64,000 nucleotides of DNA from Blasia pusilla (GCA_050084515.1 CM114274.1:10044001-10108000), one strand, 5' to 3'. Shown: positions 40,370 through 53,318, counted from the first letter of the stretch. Notes: generated by a model from the sequence alone, not told the origin. Program-made: numbers and translations.

Positions 40370-41345
40370 GATCCATGTCAAGCAATTCAGGTCCATCGCT
40401 TGACCCAAGACATGGCGTTGTGATGTCTCTGACACTGACAGTACTGCCGTCACTCTTATGGGAAATCCCATTGCTCGCTCTCTCTCGTCGGCGTCGGGCT
40501 CCACCAACCGTTGAACCTGGTCATCCCAAACCAAGCCAGGATCGGCCTCCTTGTATGCATAGGAAGCGGGAAAACTCACAAACGTGGACAAGGCTGCCCG
40601 CGGCCTGCCTACCCTATTGACCACAGTCAACGGTGGTCGATCATCATGCCTCACTGCCTATGATCGACGACCTCGATCCAAAATGGAATCCACTAAAAAA
40701 TGGGAGGGGTGCTCCACTCTCGCATACGCCCTCCATAACATTGCATGGGGCACCAAGTTGGTCGCACCCACCATAGACGCGGACCATGGGCTCTAGAACC
40801 TAAACTCACCGCATCCAAGAACACTACTGGGCCGATCCAAGCACGCACCTGATGAGCACTCGTTACCACCTGTGACCAGGAGTCTCCTAAGATTGGTACA
40901 TTCTCTTGAATGTAGGTTGGAGAATGAGACTGGTGCTCCTGCAACTGCCGTAAGACCCTCAACATCTCCCAAAACAACCTGGACCGAGTGTCAGCCAAAC
41001 CCCTGCCTTCTCCCGCACTCGATTGGCCCTAACATGGCCAACTAGCAATGATCAAATCAATGGTCCCTACCCGCTCTAAGTCCTGCGCCCCCAACAACAA
41101 AATATCCCTCGGTAGGGAACTCTAGAACCCCGGTACCGCGGACGCAGACAATAAGTCGGGAAAACGTACGCTTAAGTATGCCACATGTCGTAGTGAGACA
41201 CGCCTCGCAACATCATCACTCTCCACATACATCTACTGCTGTACTCACACTCCTGCTTGCAAAACAACAGCTAACCCGGTGCTAATCCCTCGAAAGAGAT
41301 CTAACACTCGAATACCCTCCTCCGCGGTACACCACACAATGGGTG
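40370..41345 (-). pseudogene. E2 DNA cytosine-C5 methyltransferase domain, motifs I to X
   Basis: About 325 codons between protease and RT. In order: GIRVLDLFRGISTGLAVVL (motif I, AdoMet loop, about 41272-41313), YVESDDVARR (II/III), TIDLIIASWPC (IV, with the catalytic Cys kept and the following Gln codon read as TAG at about 41030), LADTRSRLFWEMLRVL (V), TYIQENVPILGD (VI, ENV), GSRAHGPRLWW (VIII), ERERAMGFP (IX/X) and VLGQAMDLNCLTWI (X). The motif order is the standard one, not the permuted order of plant DRM enzymes; the short gap between VIII and IX suggests a small target-recognition domain, as in DNMT3-like enzymes. The active enzyme would methylate cytosine C5 in DNA. Several stops make this copy inactive. 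Confidence 0.85.
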
Positions 41346-41489
41346 TGGTATCCAAGGATGTTATCCTAGCACTCCGTGCAACCTCGGGTTCCTCAGACCC
41401 GTCATGCTCTGGTGCAAACGCCTTGGACCTCCTCTCGGGTGATATACTATGTGGTACTCGCTCCACCCAAGGATGTCTGTATCCGGAAT

Positions 41490-41990
41490 GGACAACGCTC
41501 CACATCGGCTCTCGTCAACCCCAATCTTGTGAATGACGCTTTCCCCAACATCACGGGTTACACTCTTGAATCCAACAAGACGCAATGCGGACTAAAAGCT
41601 CTACCTCTGGGACTCACCAACTGGAAGACCTCTCCTTGGTTATCCAGCAACACAACACCAGGAAAAGCCATGGCACGCTCTATCGCGGGTCTAGCGGGCA
41701 TCTCCGCCATCCTAGCAGCCGCAGCCTGCCATGAATCTGACGTGGACGGCCCGAGCATCCACTCCAAGGGCAGGTCCATCACCTCCTCTAAAATTTCCTC
41801 TAAACGTGATGCAAGAACTCCAACTCCACGCTCACATAGCGTAGCGGCCAGCCGAAAAGCCTCAGCGGGCGTACCCCCCAATGTCATAACATTGGAAGCA
41901 GAAAAAATTGGAGCGCGGTACACAATGGTGGCCGCCCCCAACAATGTGCTCGACATATGCCCCTCCTGAGCATCAACAATAGGAGTCATC
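41490..41990 (-). pseudogene. E2 retropepsin, truncated
   Basis: The frame reaches GVVLLDNQGEVFQLVSPRGR and then HCVLLDSRV, where the DSG active site of E3 is DSR. About 470 bp present in E3 (flap and second half) are then missing, and sequence resumes at HDGSEEPEVARSA. The protease would cut Gag-Pol. Confidence 0.75.
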
Positions 41991-43820
41991 GCACTCGCTT
42001 CTCCCATCACCCTCCGTGCCTGCACACCAACAACATCACCAACTCTTGACGAACTCTGATCAGGACCCATCGATGGGGTCCTCATCGCCTCTGAAAACGT
42101 GAAAGATTGAGGAAGCCTAGTATGTTTCTTGGCTTCCCCTCATTGTGGATCCAACTTTGCGGGTCCTCCACGCGTCACAACTGCGGCTGCCTCCATCTGG
42201 GCAACCCCGCACATCCAACGAGGATCCTCCATATCTCTGGCTACTCCATATGATGTCGATGCCACGGATCTGGCATCGGGTAATCTCAATGCCATGCCAA
42301 TCTACTCCTGTACCTGATGTATCTGAGCAGCCATCTTAGCCTCATGCCTGGGATCTCCCTCGACTCGTCTAGGTGGTAGGACTCTAACTCCTCCACGGGC
42401 CGCTCTACCACCGTGTCGGGCAACTCCAGCTCCTCGTCCCCCAACGGGACCACCTGGTGCACAATCTCTAGCCTACCCGGACAGGCTACTTGCTCTGGTG
42501 CCCTCTCTGGCCCTCGGTCCGCACGTAACTCAGGATATAAATTGAAACACCTGGCGCGTGTATGACCATACCTCTGACAATATTCACACTAATAACCTCT
42601 TGGTGCAGCACCATCTCCTCCTCCATGTTGAGGCACACGTGCATGACCTTGACGAGTGCAATGGCGCTGATGATGGACTCCACCACATGACCAACAAGTG
42701 ATAGTAGGCGGCTATTGCTGAGTTGCATATGAAGGCGCAGGTCCTTGTGGCACGGCCTCCCGATATCCTCCTTGAGCTTGTGGTGCCACAGTCGACCTAT
42801 CTCAGAGTCCACATTGCTGCACATGTGGTGTAGACAATCGCGAGTGCTCTCGCCCAGAACCCATGATGGCTACGCTCTCCTCCACCATGTTGTGCCCAAT
42901 GTTCTCAACGGTCCTAAAAACATCTCTCAACGTAGGGGAGGTGTTCATAAGAAGCACCCCCTCCCGCACCCGTGTCCGCAGGATCCGGTCCAGCATCGCG
43001 TACCATGACTGGATAGACTGAGCCTCTGTCACCCCTTGAGTGACGTTGATCAACCGGCACAAACGAGTGTAAGCCTCATGCAAACTCTCACCCGGGCGCC
43101 TCTGGAAGTCGTGGATGCTCCACAACTTCTCCGTCCGTACCCCTTGGTAGCTCGCCCTCAACTCAGCAAAGAACTCAACCAGAGGGTTGAACCTGGGACG
43201 AACCCGACTACACGGTGCAAGTGCTCCAATGCGAATGACCCCTCCTAAAACGTCACTAGTGGAAGAGGAAGTAGCCTCTCTTGACTCCTCCTCCTCATCT
43301 AGGAACGGCTCCGTCCATGATACATAATGTGGGTCATAGTAGAGCCGTCACGCCTTGATCTCACGTGCATATCTCTAAGAGAACTCATGGTAATCGTCCA
43401 TGGGCGCCCCCTCTAAATGCTAGAACATACCGTTCCATGCTATAAACGAGTTGAAGTCTCTAGAATTCCTGGCCCGCTAGGAGTCGCACCAACTCCTAAA
43501 CTCTACTATGAAATCGTGCAACTCAATCGTGCCGTCTGCACATGAAAACCTACGCGGTCCTCTACCCGGGTCGTCCATCTCGTACGCCCAACTGGTAGGA
43601 CCACTCACAATCTATGGCGATGTGCTCACAAACTCCTCTACACCCTCCCCCTTGTCTGATGATGACACAGAAGGAGATCTAGGTGGTCCCTCACGTGGAG
43701 ACCCTCGGAACCTTGCGCCACTCCACGTAAAACCTTTAGAGCTACTTTCGGGTGCACTACCTGCCTCATAAAGTCCCGAATGGACCCCATGATGACCCTC
43801 ATGCTCCTCTCACCTGATCA
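41991..43820 (-). pseudogene. E2 gag, broken
   Basis: Recognisable parts are GVRTEKLWSIHDFQRRPGES, HEAYTRLCRLINVTQGVTEA, SWYAMLDRILRTRVREGVLL and SPTLRDVFRTVENIGHN, the usual capsid helix of plant Ty3/gypsy gag. Zinc knuckle sequences lie at about 42540-42720. E2 keeps the reading frame where E1 and E3 have lost one base (about 43040). Confidence 0.7.
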
Positions 43821-44861
43821 TTCTCAACCTCGTGAGTAATCCCTCAATCACTCATCCCAAACATGCGGCACTCGATCTACACTCTCCCTCCTCGAGAGGT
43901 GAAATGTGCGGCAACACGCGACATGGTGCGGCAAATCGACCAAGCTATCATCTCATCGACAACCTACCCTCAACTTTGGACATACCACACAGGTCTATGT
44001 CTCCTAAACCACATACATGAATGATGCTCTCAGCATCCACACAACCCAATATCCCCAAATAAACTACCCAAATCCCAAAATCCCTCACACATGTAGGATA
44101 AAGGACCAGAATGGGTAACCTGAACACATATCGATGTCGCTCCTCAACAACTGCAAATCTCAACCCCAACTTGGTCGTGAAGACAACTCCTCCAATCAGC
44201 AAGTCACACTCCTCTCGTACTGACGCTGCTCAACCTCCTCGATGTGCGGTGCAGGTCGAGTGGTCCGGTGCGACAGTGGCGGCACGGAACGACTACAAAT
44301 AGCACGGCACTCGGAAATGGGGTGCGGCAATCGGCGGCATACCCTCCTCAACGAGGAATTCACACGCTCAGCTCCTTAGTGAAGGAGCGGTTCCGTGATC
44401 GAGATGGTGCGGTGCGGCCACGAGCGGCACAACGCAGCAATCTGGAGCGCGTTGCGGCAACGAGCGTCACGACACGGTACTCGATCGTCGTAGAGCGGCT
44501 ACCAATCACAACATAGCAACATGAAATCAAAACTCAAACACCATAACCAAAGGTCATCTGCCATCATTGGTTGATGACAAAATTGCGATGACGATAGCGG
44601 CCAAAACAAAGTACGTAGTGTCGACGCAAGACAGAGAATCAACGAACGTCGTGGAAGACCCTCCACTCCGTAACGGCGGCAATGACAACCAAAGGATGGA
44701 CAACGGATGGTGGATCGTTGACAGTGATAGTTGATCGTTGATGGTGATGGTTGACCATCGACAGCGGACCATTGATAGTGACTACGACGGTGGCGGTTGA
44801 TTTAGGGTTTGAACAATTTAACCCTAAAAATCGCCTCGCAATGGCAATTTTGCAAGATTGA

Positions 44862-46430
44862 CCATAAAATTTTGCTTGCAACTCCAAATTATGCATTGTT
44901 TATTGCATAGCGTGCACAACTTGACGATTTACAATAGTGTTAAAAATTATTTAAAATCAGACATTCCAGTAAAAATGAGAGGGACTATCGTAAAGCCCAA
45001 TGTCTCTTCTCCTACACAAAATTTGGCAGCGCTTCCGTGCTGATTTCTCCCAATAAAAATATAAAACCTGTAAAAATACAAATCAGCAAGCTACATGGTG
45101 CTCCTGAGAGCAGCGGCACGGGGCAACCCGCCCCCATCATCAATCCCTATCAGAAATTGGGCAGTGTTTCCACGTGCCATTCTTCCACACGAAAAATCGG
45201 CAAATGCAAAGAACAATCAAAGCAACCCTTGCTCCGGTGAGCACTCCCATGAGCCGCTGAACGGGGGACACGATCCCCAACCTGCAAAACCAGTGAGTGA
45301 CCAGCGAGCTCCCCCATGAAGCTCTCTCATTCTCTCAATTCTCTCTTTGTAAAGTAAGATCCAATCTCTCTCTACACCATCTCACACCATAGCTCTCAAA
45401 CATCTGCACTCTCTCTCATGTCAAACCAAACCCACTCTCCTAATGAGAGGCTTGGGTTACACTCAGAAGGCAAGGGACCATAGCTCCGTTGCCTTATGCC
45501 AAGAGGTTCAATAAATAGAGATTGAGCTCTCAAGCTCTCTCTCCTTGAGGTATACCCCTCCCCTCTCCCAAGCTCTCTCCATGGTAACCTATTCTCCCAA
45601 GTCACCTCCTTGGCTCTTGACCTGATGTAGGAGGTCAAGGGTCACTTATCAAAAATAGAAAGTCGAGCATATACTCAAAATGGTACTTACCTAAAATAGT
45701 AAGTTTCTCAATATGGCTCCAAATGAGCCGAAACAAAGGGAAAACCTGCTCTCTCAGGTTTCTCGGGGCCTCAACAAGTCATCCTCGACCTATTGAGCCT
45801 GTCCTCCATTACTCACAAAGGCGCTCTACTAGCTCTCACCGATCTATCCTAAAAGACGTGATAGTTGTGACCATACTTCTTTTACTCATCAAATAATTCT
45901 TTCAATCTTTTGAGAAATATTGTCAATGATGATAGTCTAAATTTCTGAGTTGTGGGTTTTTGATGTTCTTAAGACTTTTGTAAGTTATTTGTTGACGTGG
46001 ATTGAAGAAAATTTCACCGTAGAAGGAACGCGACATATTTCTCTTAGGTATAAATAGTTTTCTTTCACGTGATCTCATATTATTCTGATAAAGCATTTTC
46101 TTTCTCAATTCCCTAAATCATGTTCACAAACATCTTTTCAATTCGGATTATTTATGTACGCGAAGATCTTATTCATGGTAAGATTTTACAAAATATATCA
46201 CTTTCTTTTGTATGTTGTAGATTTTTTTGTGCTTTCCTGTATGGCTATAATTGCTTATATTTATGTGTTGCCATAGCATTGTATGTTCAATTTGTTAACG
46301 TTTCTTAGATCTCTTCATCATTTTTCTTATTCATCTCATATTTTTCAATCTTTACGGTGAATAATTTATATTTATATTTTGATTGTTCAAAATGATTAAG
46401 GTTGGATTTGTTGCGCGAATGCTATTTTTA
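44862..46430. other. DNA beyond E2 5' end, with Y-type LTR fragment 45354-45863
   Basis: 44862-45353 is unmatched in the window. 45354-45863 matches the first 510 bp of the Y LTR (minus strand start TATCACGTCTTTTAGG) but lacks the 130-bp tail. 45864-46430 is AT-rich and shows nothing recognisable. Confidence 0.55.
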
Positions 46431-47069
46431 TGTGCATACACATCGCTACACAACATACATTGTTATCATCGAATACACACAAAAACACACAAGATATCAT
46501 ACTGATATCATACTAACCTCATAGCATCTAAATATCGAGATGATGTGTACCAAAATATCTCCAATAAATCACAAACACTCAACTTTCTCCCACACAAATC
46601 ATCTCTCGATCTCTCTCTCTTCCCAAACCAAACCAAACCAAACCAAACCCACTCTCCTAATGAGAGGCTTGGATTACTCACAAGGAAAAGAGGACCATAG
46701 CTCCGCCACTTTATGCCAAGAGGTTCAATAGAGAGAGAGAATGAGCTCTAAAGCTCTTTGTCCTTGGGAATACCCCCTTCCCTCTCCCAAGATCTGTCTA
46801 TGGTAATATATGCTTGCATGTAATCTCCTTGGCTCTAAGGGGATCAAGGGCCACTTTCCAAAGTGGAAATTCAACTCAATTCATAATGACAACTTGTCGA
46901 AATAGTAAGTTTCTCTATATAACTCCAAATGAGCCAAAACAAAAGGGAAATCTATTCTCTCAAGTTATCCAAGGCCTAAGTAGGTCATCCTTGACGTGTT
47001 AAGTTTGTCCTCCAATATTATAGAAGGCGCTATATCGAAACCTCCCAATCTATCCTAAAAGATGTGACA
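46431..47069 (-). mobile_element. Diverged family Y solo LTR
   Basis: Starts TGTCACATCTTTTAGG and ends TATGCACA on the minus strand, same layout as 35458-36098 but clearly older, with more differences. Flanks (TTTTA and CAATC) show no target duplication. It contains a (CCAAA)n-like run at about 46623-46648. Confidence 0.65.
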
Positions 47070-49245
47070 CAATCTTTTTTTTGTTTCTAGACGTCGTGAT
47101 GACAGCCGATTCAAGAAATACTCAACTTTCATATACATAAAGAATGATCTCTTCTAGCTTTGAAGCCCAAAGTTGACGTGGGACACATCGTTTAGAGTGA
47201 AACTCCCACCAAAGTCTAGTTGGAACAGTCCACCCATGAAAACTAGAACCATGATACCAACTTTATCCTTGACAGTCCTATTCAAGGTGTTGTAGCTTTC
47301 TAGAGTAGAAGGTTGTTAATTACTTGTGGAAAATATTCATTTGATTAACTAGCAAGAATATCTTCCACAAGTATTTATCCTTCTACGCAACTATTCCAAC
47401 CACTACACAACTCAAGTTGAGTAAGGGATGAAAAGAGAGACTTGACCACATGTAATGTAGTTGAACCTTTATGAATGCTACTGTTGTTGGTGACCGTGGA
47501 TATAGCTTGTCACAGTTGAACCAAACCACCCCCACGAATTTCCTACAACATCTGATAAACTTCTGCAATGTCCTTCTTCAACTCTACAAAATTGTTTCCA
47601 TAAAGCAGAACCCTACACTATCCTTCAATTGCATTTACGTGAGCCTCAACTATAGTCGAGGCCTTAGGTGGATTATCTACAATTAACAGTAGCCCAATTA
47701 CTCAACTCTATTGAAGAGGACCCTCAAGAGATGAGCAATAACCTCTTCTATGGAATCTTGTGGCCCAAGAGATAGATTTTTCATGATATTTTACTTTTTT
47801 CATATCTACTAACTCTCTTTGTCCCTGAATTTCAAATCCAAATATAAAATAAAGAAATAAACTTAGAAATTTATCATCAAGGAAATTTTACAATTCAGGT
47901 ACACGACATGAAATTTAAACTATTTGTCTCATTTTTGTGAAAAGAAATTAAGAAACAATGTAAAAATCTCAAACCAAAGTTCAAAATAAAAATTTGTAAC
48001 ATATTTGAAAGAAAGAATAAATTGAAAAACATGAGGTAAGACTTCTTACAATTTTATGGTATTCTTAAAATTTTTTGAAGAGAAATTTTAATCTCTTTTC
48101 AATAAAAATATTTCTCTCAATTTGTTGAGACCATTTATTCCTGCCCAATTCTTCCCACCATTATCTCCATTACCAATTAATCCTATAAACTTTTCTTGTC
48201 TCTTTTTTATCTGGAATTTTCTTTTGCATGGATTTACCAAGAAATTATAAATAGAACTAAATATAAGATTTGTTATGAACCTCTTTATCATTTAGGCATG
48301 AATTTAAATCACTAATATATTGCTCATGCTATGCACGGATGAAAGGGCACATTGTATGTTATGCCTAAACCTGTTAAATCACCTATAAAACACTGCACGT
48401 GTCAGTACCATAGGAGGCAAAAATATTGTAGGAGGAAGGAATTCTTACACCCCATCCTCTTTTAATAATACATCTAAACATAATTTTTTCTTTCAATATG
48501 AATGAACATGTTATAAGAATAAAAAATAAGTTTTCTTTTAAAAAATATTACATTTGCAAAATTTTTGATTTTTTCCTCTTTAATGAAATATGCCATAGTA
48601 TTTTACTTTGGTGTGAGTTTGGGAAAATAAAGATTATAATTTCTCCATGAGGGGTGTCATATACTTCGTCCTCACTCCCAAAAGTAAGTCCCATATTAAT
48701 TACACCATGTTTTATGTGCGTGTCTTTATAATATTGCGTGACAAAATATGGCCTCAGATTTTTTATAAATTTTTATTTATAATCGAAAAGTAAAAGATAT
48801 GGAGAGAATTCTGAATTCTGGATGCCATGTCACACAATTATTTCAGAACATCTCGCTAGAGATTATAGTGCTCGTTACCGTATACCTTTGACACGTTTAT
48901 ATAAACCAAATAAGCAATCCCCACGAAACTTGATACGTCTCAACTTATTCGCTTACCTACTTTTAAACATGCTTCTCTAGGAAAAGCCACAATTTGTCGC
49001 TTCCTCTTGTGCAGCCAATAATCTTTGGACAAGAACATGAGAACCGTTGAGGACACGAATGATGAGTTTATAGGTACCGACCCTACATGCTGCCACCTGT
49101 CAATCCCTCCCTATGGGTCCCATAGTACGGTCTTCATAAGCTCTATTTTATTTTAGTTTAATTATTTCTTACTTTAATTTATATGACTCATAGATAATCC
49201 TGCTGTCGTTCGCTTACACGTCATCCAATCAATTAAAGGAATTTA
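47070..49245. other. AT-rich intergenic DNA, no gene seen
   Basis: Only short frames with AT-driven composition. I see no RNA gene and no repeat shared with the rest of the window. Confidence 0.45.
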
Positions 49246-50069
49246 CGCCCTTTTGTCCAGAGCCTCCCCCAACCATCGGTGGTTGGTTCGACACACTGCG
49301 AGTGTCTCCGGAGCCTGGATCCACTTGGTGTGCATTTGGCACGCTGTCCAGTTGGGGGTGAGGATAGCCACTCACGATGCGGCGGGATATCATGTTCAGT
49401 ATTGCTCGGGAGAGTGGCTTCCATGTGCAGAGAGAGAGGCACTACTCCATGCGGGATTCCCTCATTCGTTGCCGATCTCTACATGACACGTGAGGTGAGG
49501 TGGTTGTGGCGGACGTGGTAGTCACAGATCCTACGCGGGGGAGGGAAGTGCGAGCCCAAGTGGTGGCCCAAGGGCGAATGCTACATGAGGAGCGGCGGCG
49601 GGAAGAAGAAGACACATATCTACTGATCGACTACACGAGGGACACATCTTCATCCCCCGGCCATAGAGATGTATGGGGCTATGGGGGAGAGGTTCGACTG
49701 CGTTCTTACGGATCGCGCCCATCATCTCCACTCGAGAAATGGGTTGTCCTTAGCTCTGCGATTCTCAGATTGTAGGGCGGGTCTCCATAGCGTTGCAAGC
49801 GTGCCAGGCTAATGGGATTTTGCGGCGGGCTCAGCTGCGTGGGAGACGCCGGCGCTAGAGGCCCACTTAGTAGTAGTCATAGCTCTCTTGTTGTTCTTGA
49901 TATTGTCTCTCTTTGTTGGTGAGTTTAAGTCGTTAGGGGGAATGCCCCTTCTTCCTTTTCTGGTCTGTTGTGGCCTTCAGGTTTTGACTCTTTGAGTCCC
50001 CCTCTTTTGTACTTCCGATGGGTTTTCCATCACTCGTTTTTATCGAAGTGCATCTTCGCCTTTTGTCCA
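49246..50069 (+). mobile_element. Possible 5'-truncated retroelement (LINE-like 3' end), tentative
   Basis: A GC-richer block in AT-rich DNA is bordered by CGCCCTTTTGTCCA (49246-49259) and CGCCTTTTGTCCA (50057-50069), a possible target duplication. Its right part resembles plant LINE 3' UTRs (TTTTTATCGAAGTGCATCTTC). Frames inside (VRIATHDAAGYHVQYCSGEW) are unrecognised. No poly(A) precedes the right repeat, which weakens the case. Confidence 0.35.
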
Positions 50070-52674
50070 AAAGGTTAAAAACAAAGAAAAGAGAGAAAAG
50101 AAACAATGATCCTAAAACACACGAAGTTAAATAAATTATAGAGATTTTAACCCTTTTCTTTTCTTATTTGTTGTCATAAAAAGAGAAGGGAGAATGGAGA
50201 TTTTAGCAAGTCTAAAATTTATTTAGTTTTATATTATAATAATAATTCAAGGGCATTTTGGATTACAGGTATTTCCGCCTTTTCCGTACATATATAAGAA
50301 AAGAAAATTGACCTTTTTAGTACTTCCTAATATTCTTTCATAAAAAAGACATACTTAAGTTATTGCCTTTTCCATTTCAAATGACCTTCATGTAACGTAT
50401 CTTTTCCATTTATGATTCTTTTTCACCAATCTCTATAATGGGCGAAATTTTTATTTTCAATGACTAAATTTACATGGATTAAATTTTAAAAAAGAATCAT
50501 ACTCCGTTTGGGAAAAAAAATCCTTTTTTAGATTCATATAAAAGGAAAAGAAAAAATAACCGAAATAAGAATGAACTAAAGTCGGAGAATCAAAGGAAAG
50601 GAGCCAAACTAAAGCAAACGTAAATATTTGAACAAGTGTCATGAAGAGAAGTGTTTCGCAATAGGAAAAGCACTCTTAGATGAGTGTAGGTCTAACAAAG
50701 ATACTTCTTAAAGCTTATAGAAGAGAGACATGGTTGCTTTTGTCCCTTAGTTGAATTTATCATGATCCATCTCCTTCTTCGTGCCTTCATTACAAAGGTT
50801 TGCACACATACACTTGTCCATGCAAAACTCCTCAATTGCATTTTCAAGTTGGATAGAAGTTGCATTTTGTTACTTTGCAATTCTTTTGTCGCCTTTGCTT
50901 TCATTTTGCATTACATATCTACATGATGAACAATCCTTGCTGCAAAAACTATCCATGGTGCTACTTATATTTCTATCACCATAGTTGATAAACATTGATA
51001 TTGGAAAATAATCCAACATTTTATATCCCATGATATATACCTTCATAGCTTAGCCTCGTTATAAAGGCCAAGACTTTGAGATTGGATTGAACCCTTCCAC
51101 ATATGGTCGGAGGAAGTTATACATTCCTAGAAATTCTCACCCCTTATCACTACTACATTCTTGAGCATTCCACGAGTCCCAAGAGCCACAACTAGTCGTA
51201 GTGTAGTTGCATAGTAGTTGCAAAATTTTGAGTCCCAAACTTGCAAGATAGTCGCAAAGTTTCTAGTTCAACTTGTTATTTGAGTCTCCTTTGCAAGTCA
51301 AAGGGGTTGTTTTGTTCCACACTCAACACAACTGCAGTTGGCTTGCAATGGACCCATATGGTACTCACAAAATTCTCGCACACATTTTGCAGCAATGCAA
51401 TCCATTTGTGTCTTGTTTGTTGTCCAATGCGCGCTAAACTCGCAAGTTAGTGAGAAGGTATTGGCAAAGAGCTTTCATGTTGACATTTCCTAAAAAATTG
51501 GCATGCACTCAATTTCATAAATTCGTACAACAATACCCATGATGCAAGATAATATTTTTTAAAATCCATATCCAATAACGAGCATGTCATTGCCTAATCA
51601 ATTATGATGACACCTGCTATGAATCAACCTTGCATTTGGGCCACTATATATATCCAACGAGTCTCACCAAAGCAAGGCTAGCTTCAACTTGGTAAAGCTT
51701 ATCATCTCCTCAACCATCCTTGCTCTCGGACAAGGAATTGGTACCTCCCTTGAGTCTTGCTCATGAAATGAGGATTCAAGAGGATCCTCCTTACTAGTGG
51801 ATGTGGGCAAGCATACAAGAAGTCTATCCTCCTCTACTTGAATGAGGAATCTTGTGCTACACTATATATATATATATACATGTGCTAAGTTAGTAACTTG
51901 AAGAAGGAAATTTCTACAAGACCTAAGTCTTACTCATACTTGGAGGAACATACAATGATCTCCAAATAATTGTGGTCATAGAACAACTCCTCACACTTTT
52001 TCGAGGGGTCTCCCAACCACACCAAACCTCTTCCACCACTACAAGAGTGGGAAACTCACCATATCTCAAAATTGCAAGAAAGAACCCAATTAGATGTTGT
52101 AAAAGACTTTGACTAACTAAGCCAACATTCATAGAGTACTATGAAGTAAGAGATACTCACAAAAGCATGTCAAAAGGCCTCCTCAAAACCCTCTCCAAAG
52201 GAACGAGTCCCCTTTGACATTAAAGGTGGGCTTCACAACTCCACTAACCTCTAGCTTTCAGTCCACTTGGTCTCTCCTAGGGTCTCTTCAACTCTTGCTA
52301 GTGCAATTTCCCATATCAAAATATTGAAAAATAACACCACGTTGTAATTCATCAGTGTTGGGGTCTCTATCTTCCACTTCTCCTTGCTTCTTGGAGCCTT
52401 CAAAATTGCATTTGTGCCGCCAATATAAGAGGATGATGGCAACCTTAAATAGAATCTTGTTGGGGGAGATATACTATCCTTTTGGAACTCGCATTGGATG
52501 CAAGATTGTACATGGATAAAGTCTATGTCCGTAGATATGTCCGTGTGGGCCCAAGTTCAAGGTGCTGCAACATAGATATGGGCTCGGCCATCTTACATTC
52601 GAGCTCACTAACCTGCCGCCAATTCTTGCCACCCACTTTTTAGTTTGTGTCGGGCCCATCCAAGGCCTCCACTA
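50070..52674. other. AT-rich intergenic DNA, no gene seen
   Basis: Contains a (TA)n run at about 51864-51878. Nothing else is recognised; short frames are composition-driven. Confidence 0.45.
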
Positions 52675-53318
52675 TGTCGTGCGCATACTCATCGCTACAA
52701 AACATACATTGCTATCACCAAACACACACACAAACATGCACGATCCCATGCTAACTCATGGCATCCAAACAAAGAGACAAGAAGTACCAAAATATCTCCA
52801 ATAAAATAAGATCCAATCTCTCTCACAACACCATAGTTTTCACATGTGTTCACTCTCACATGTCTCTCTCAATGTCAAACCAAACCCACTCTTCTAATGA
52901 GAGGCTTGGGTTACACACACAAGGCAAGCAAGACCATAGCTCCGCCGTCTCATGCCAAGAGGTTCAACAAAGAGAGAATGAGCTCTCAAGCTATCTCTCC
53001 TTGAGATATGCCCCTCCCCTCTCCCAAGCTCTCTCCATGGTAACCTATATCCCAAGTCACCTCCTTGGCTCTTGACCTGATGTAAGAGATCAAGGGCCAC
53101 TTACCAAAAATACCAAGTTGATCATATACTCAAAATGGTATTTACCTAAAATAATAAGTTCCTCAATATGGCTCCAAATGAGCCGAAACAAAGAGAAAAC
53201 GTGCTCGCTCAGGTTTCTCGAGGCCTCAGCAGGTCATCCTCAAATTACTAAGTATGTCCTCCACTACTCAGGAAGGCGCTCTACTAGATCTCACCGATCT
53301 ATCCTAAAAGATATGATA
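52675..53318 (-). mobile_element. Family Y LTR abutting E3 3' end
   Basis: Minus strand start TATCATATCTTTTAGG (TG end mutated to TA), end GCGCACGACA. As at E2, it follows directly on the element's own 130-bp terminal block, so the order is tail, body, tail. A target duplication is not clear (ACTA against GCTA). Confidence 0.65.

Larger units (their letters stand above)
36101..44861 (-). mobile_element. E2: Ty3/gypsy element with methyltransferase and PHD finger, copy 2
   Basis: This is the most complete copy by domain content. On the minus strand it runs leader (44861-about 43820), gag, truncated protease, full-length methyltransferase, a duplicated RT start, RT, RNase H, integrase, PHD finger, terminal block (36232-36101). 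Defects include a protease deletion, a tandem duplication at the RT start, and stops such as TAG in the methyltransferase PCQ motif. No 5' LTR adjoins the leader; unrelated DNA of about 490 bp and a Y-type fragment lie beyond it. Confidence 0.88.

Noticed and set aside
40370-41345. A host DRM or DNMT3 gene into which a retrotransposon inserted
   Set aside because: Three copies at different sites have the domain in the same place between protease and RT, without introns, so it belongs to the element.
47250-47265. TTGGTATCATGG on the minus strand as a tRNA-Met primer binding site
   Set aside because: It lies on the wrong side of the nearby Y LTR, and a similar match at about 27206 has no LTR either; probably chance.
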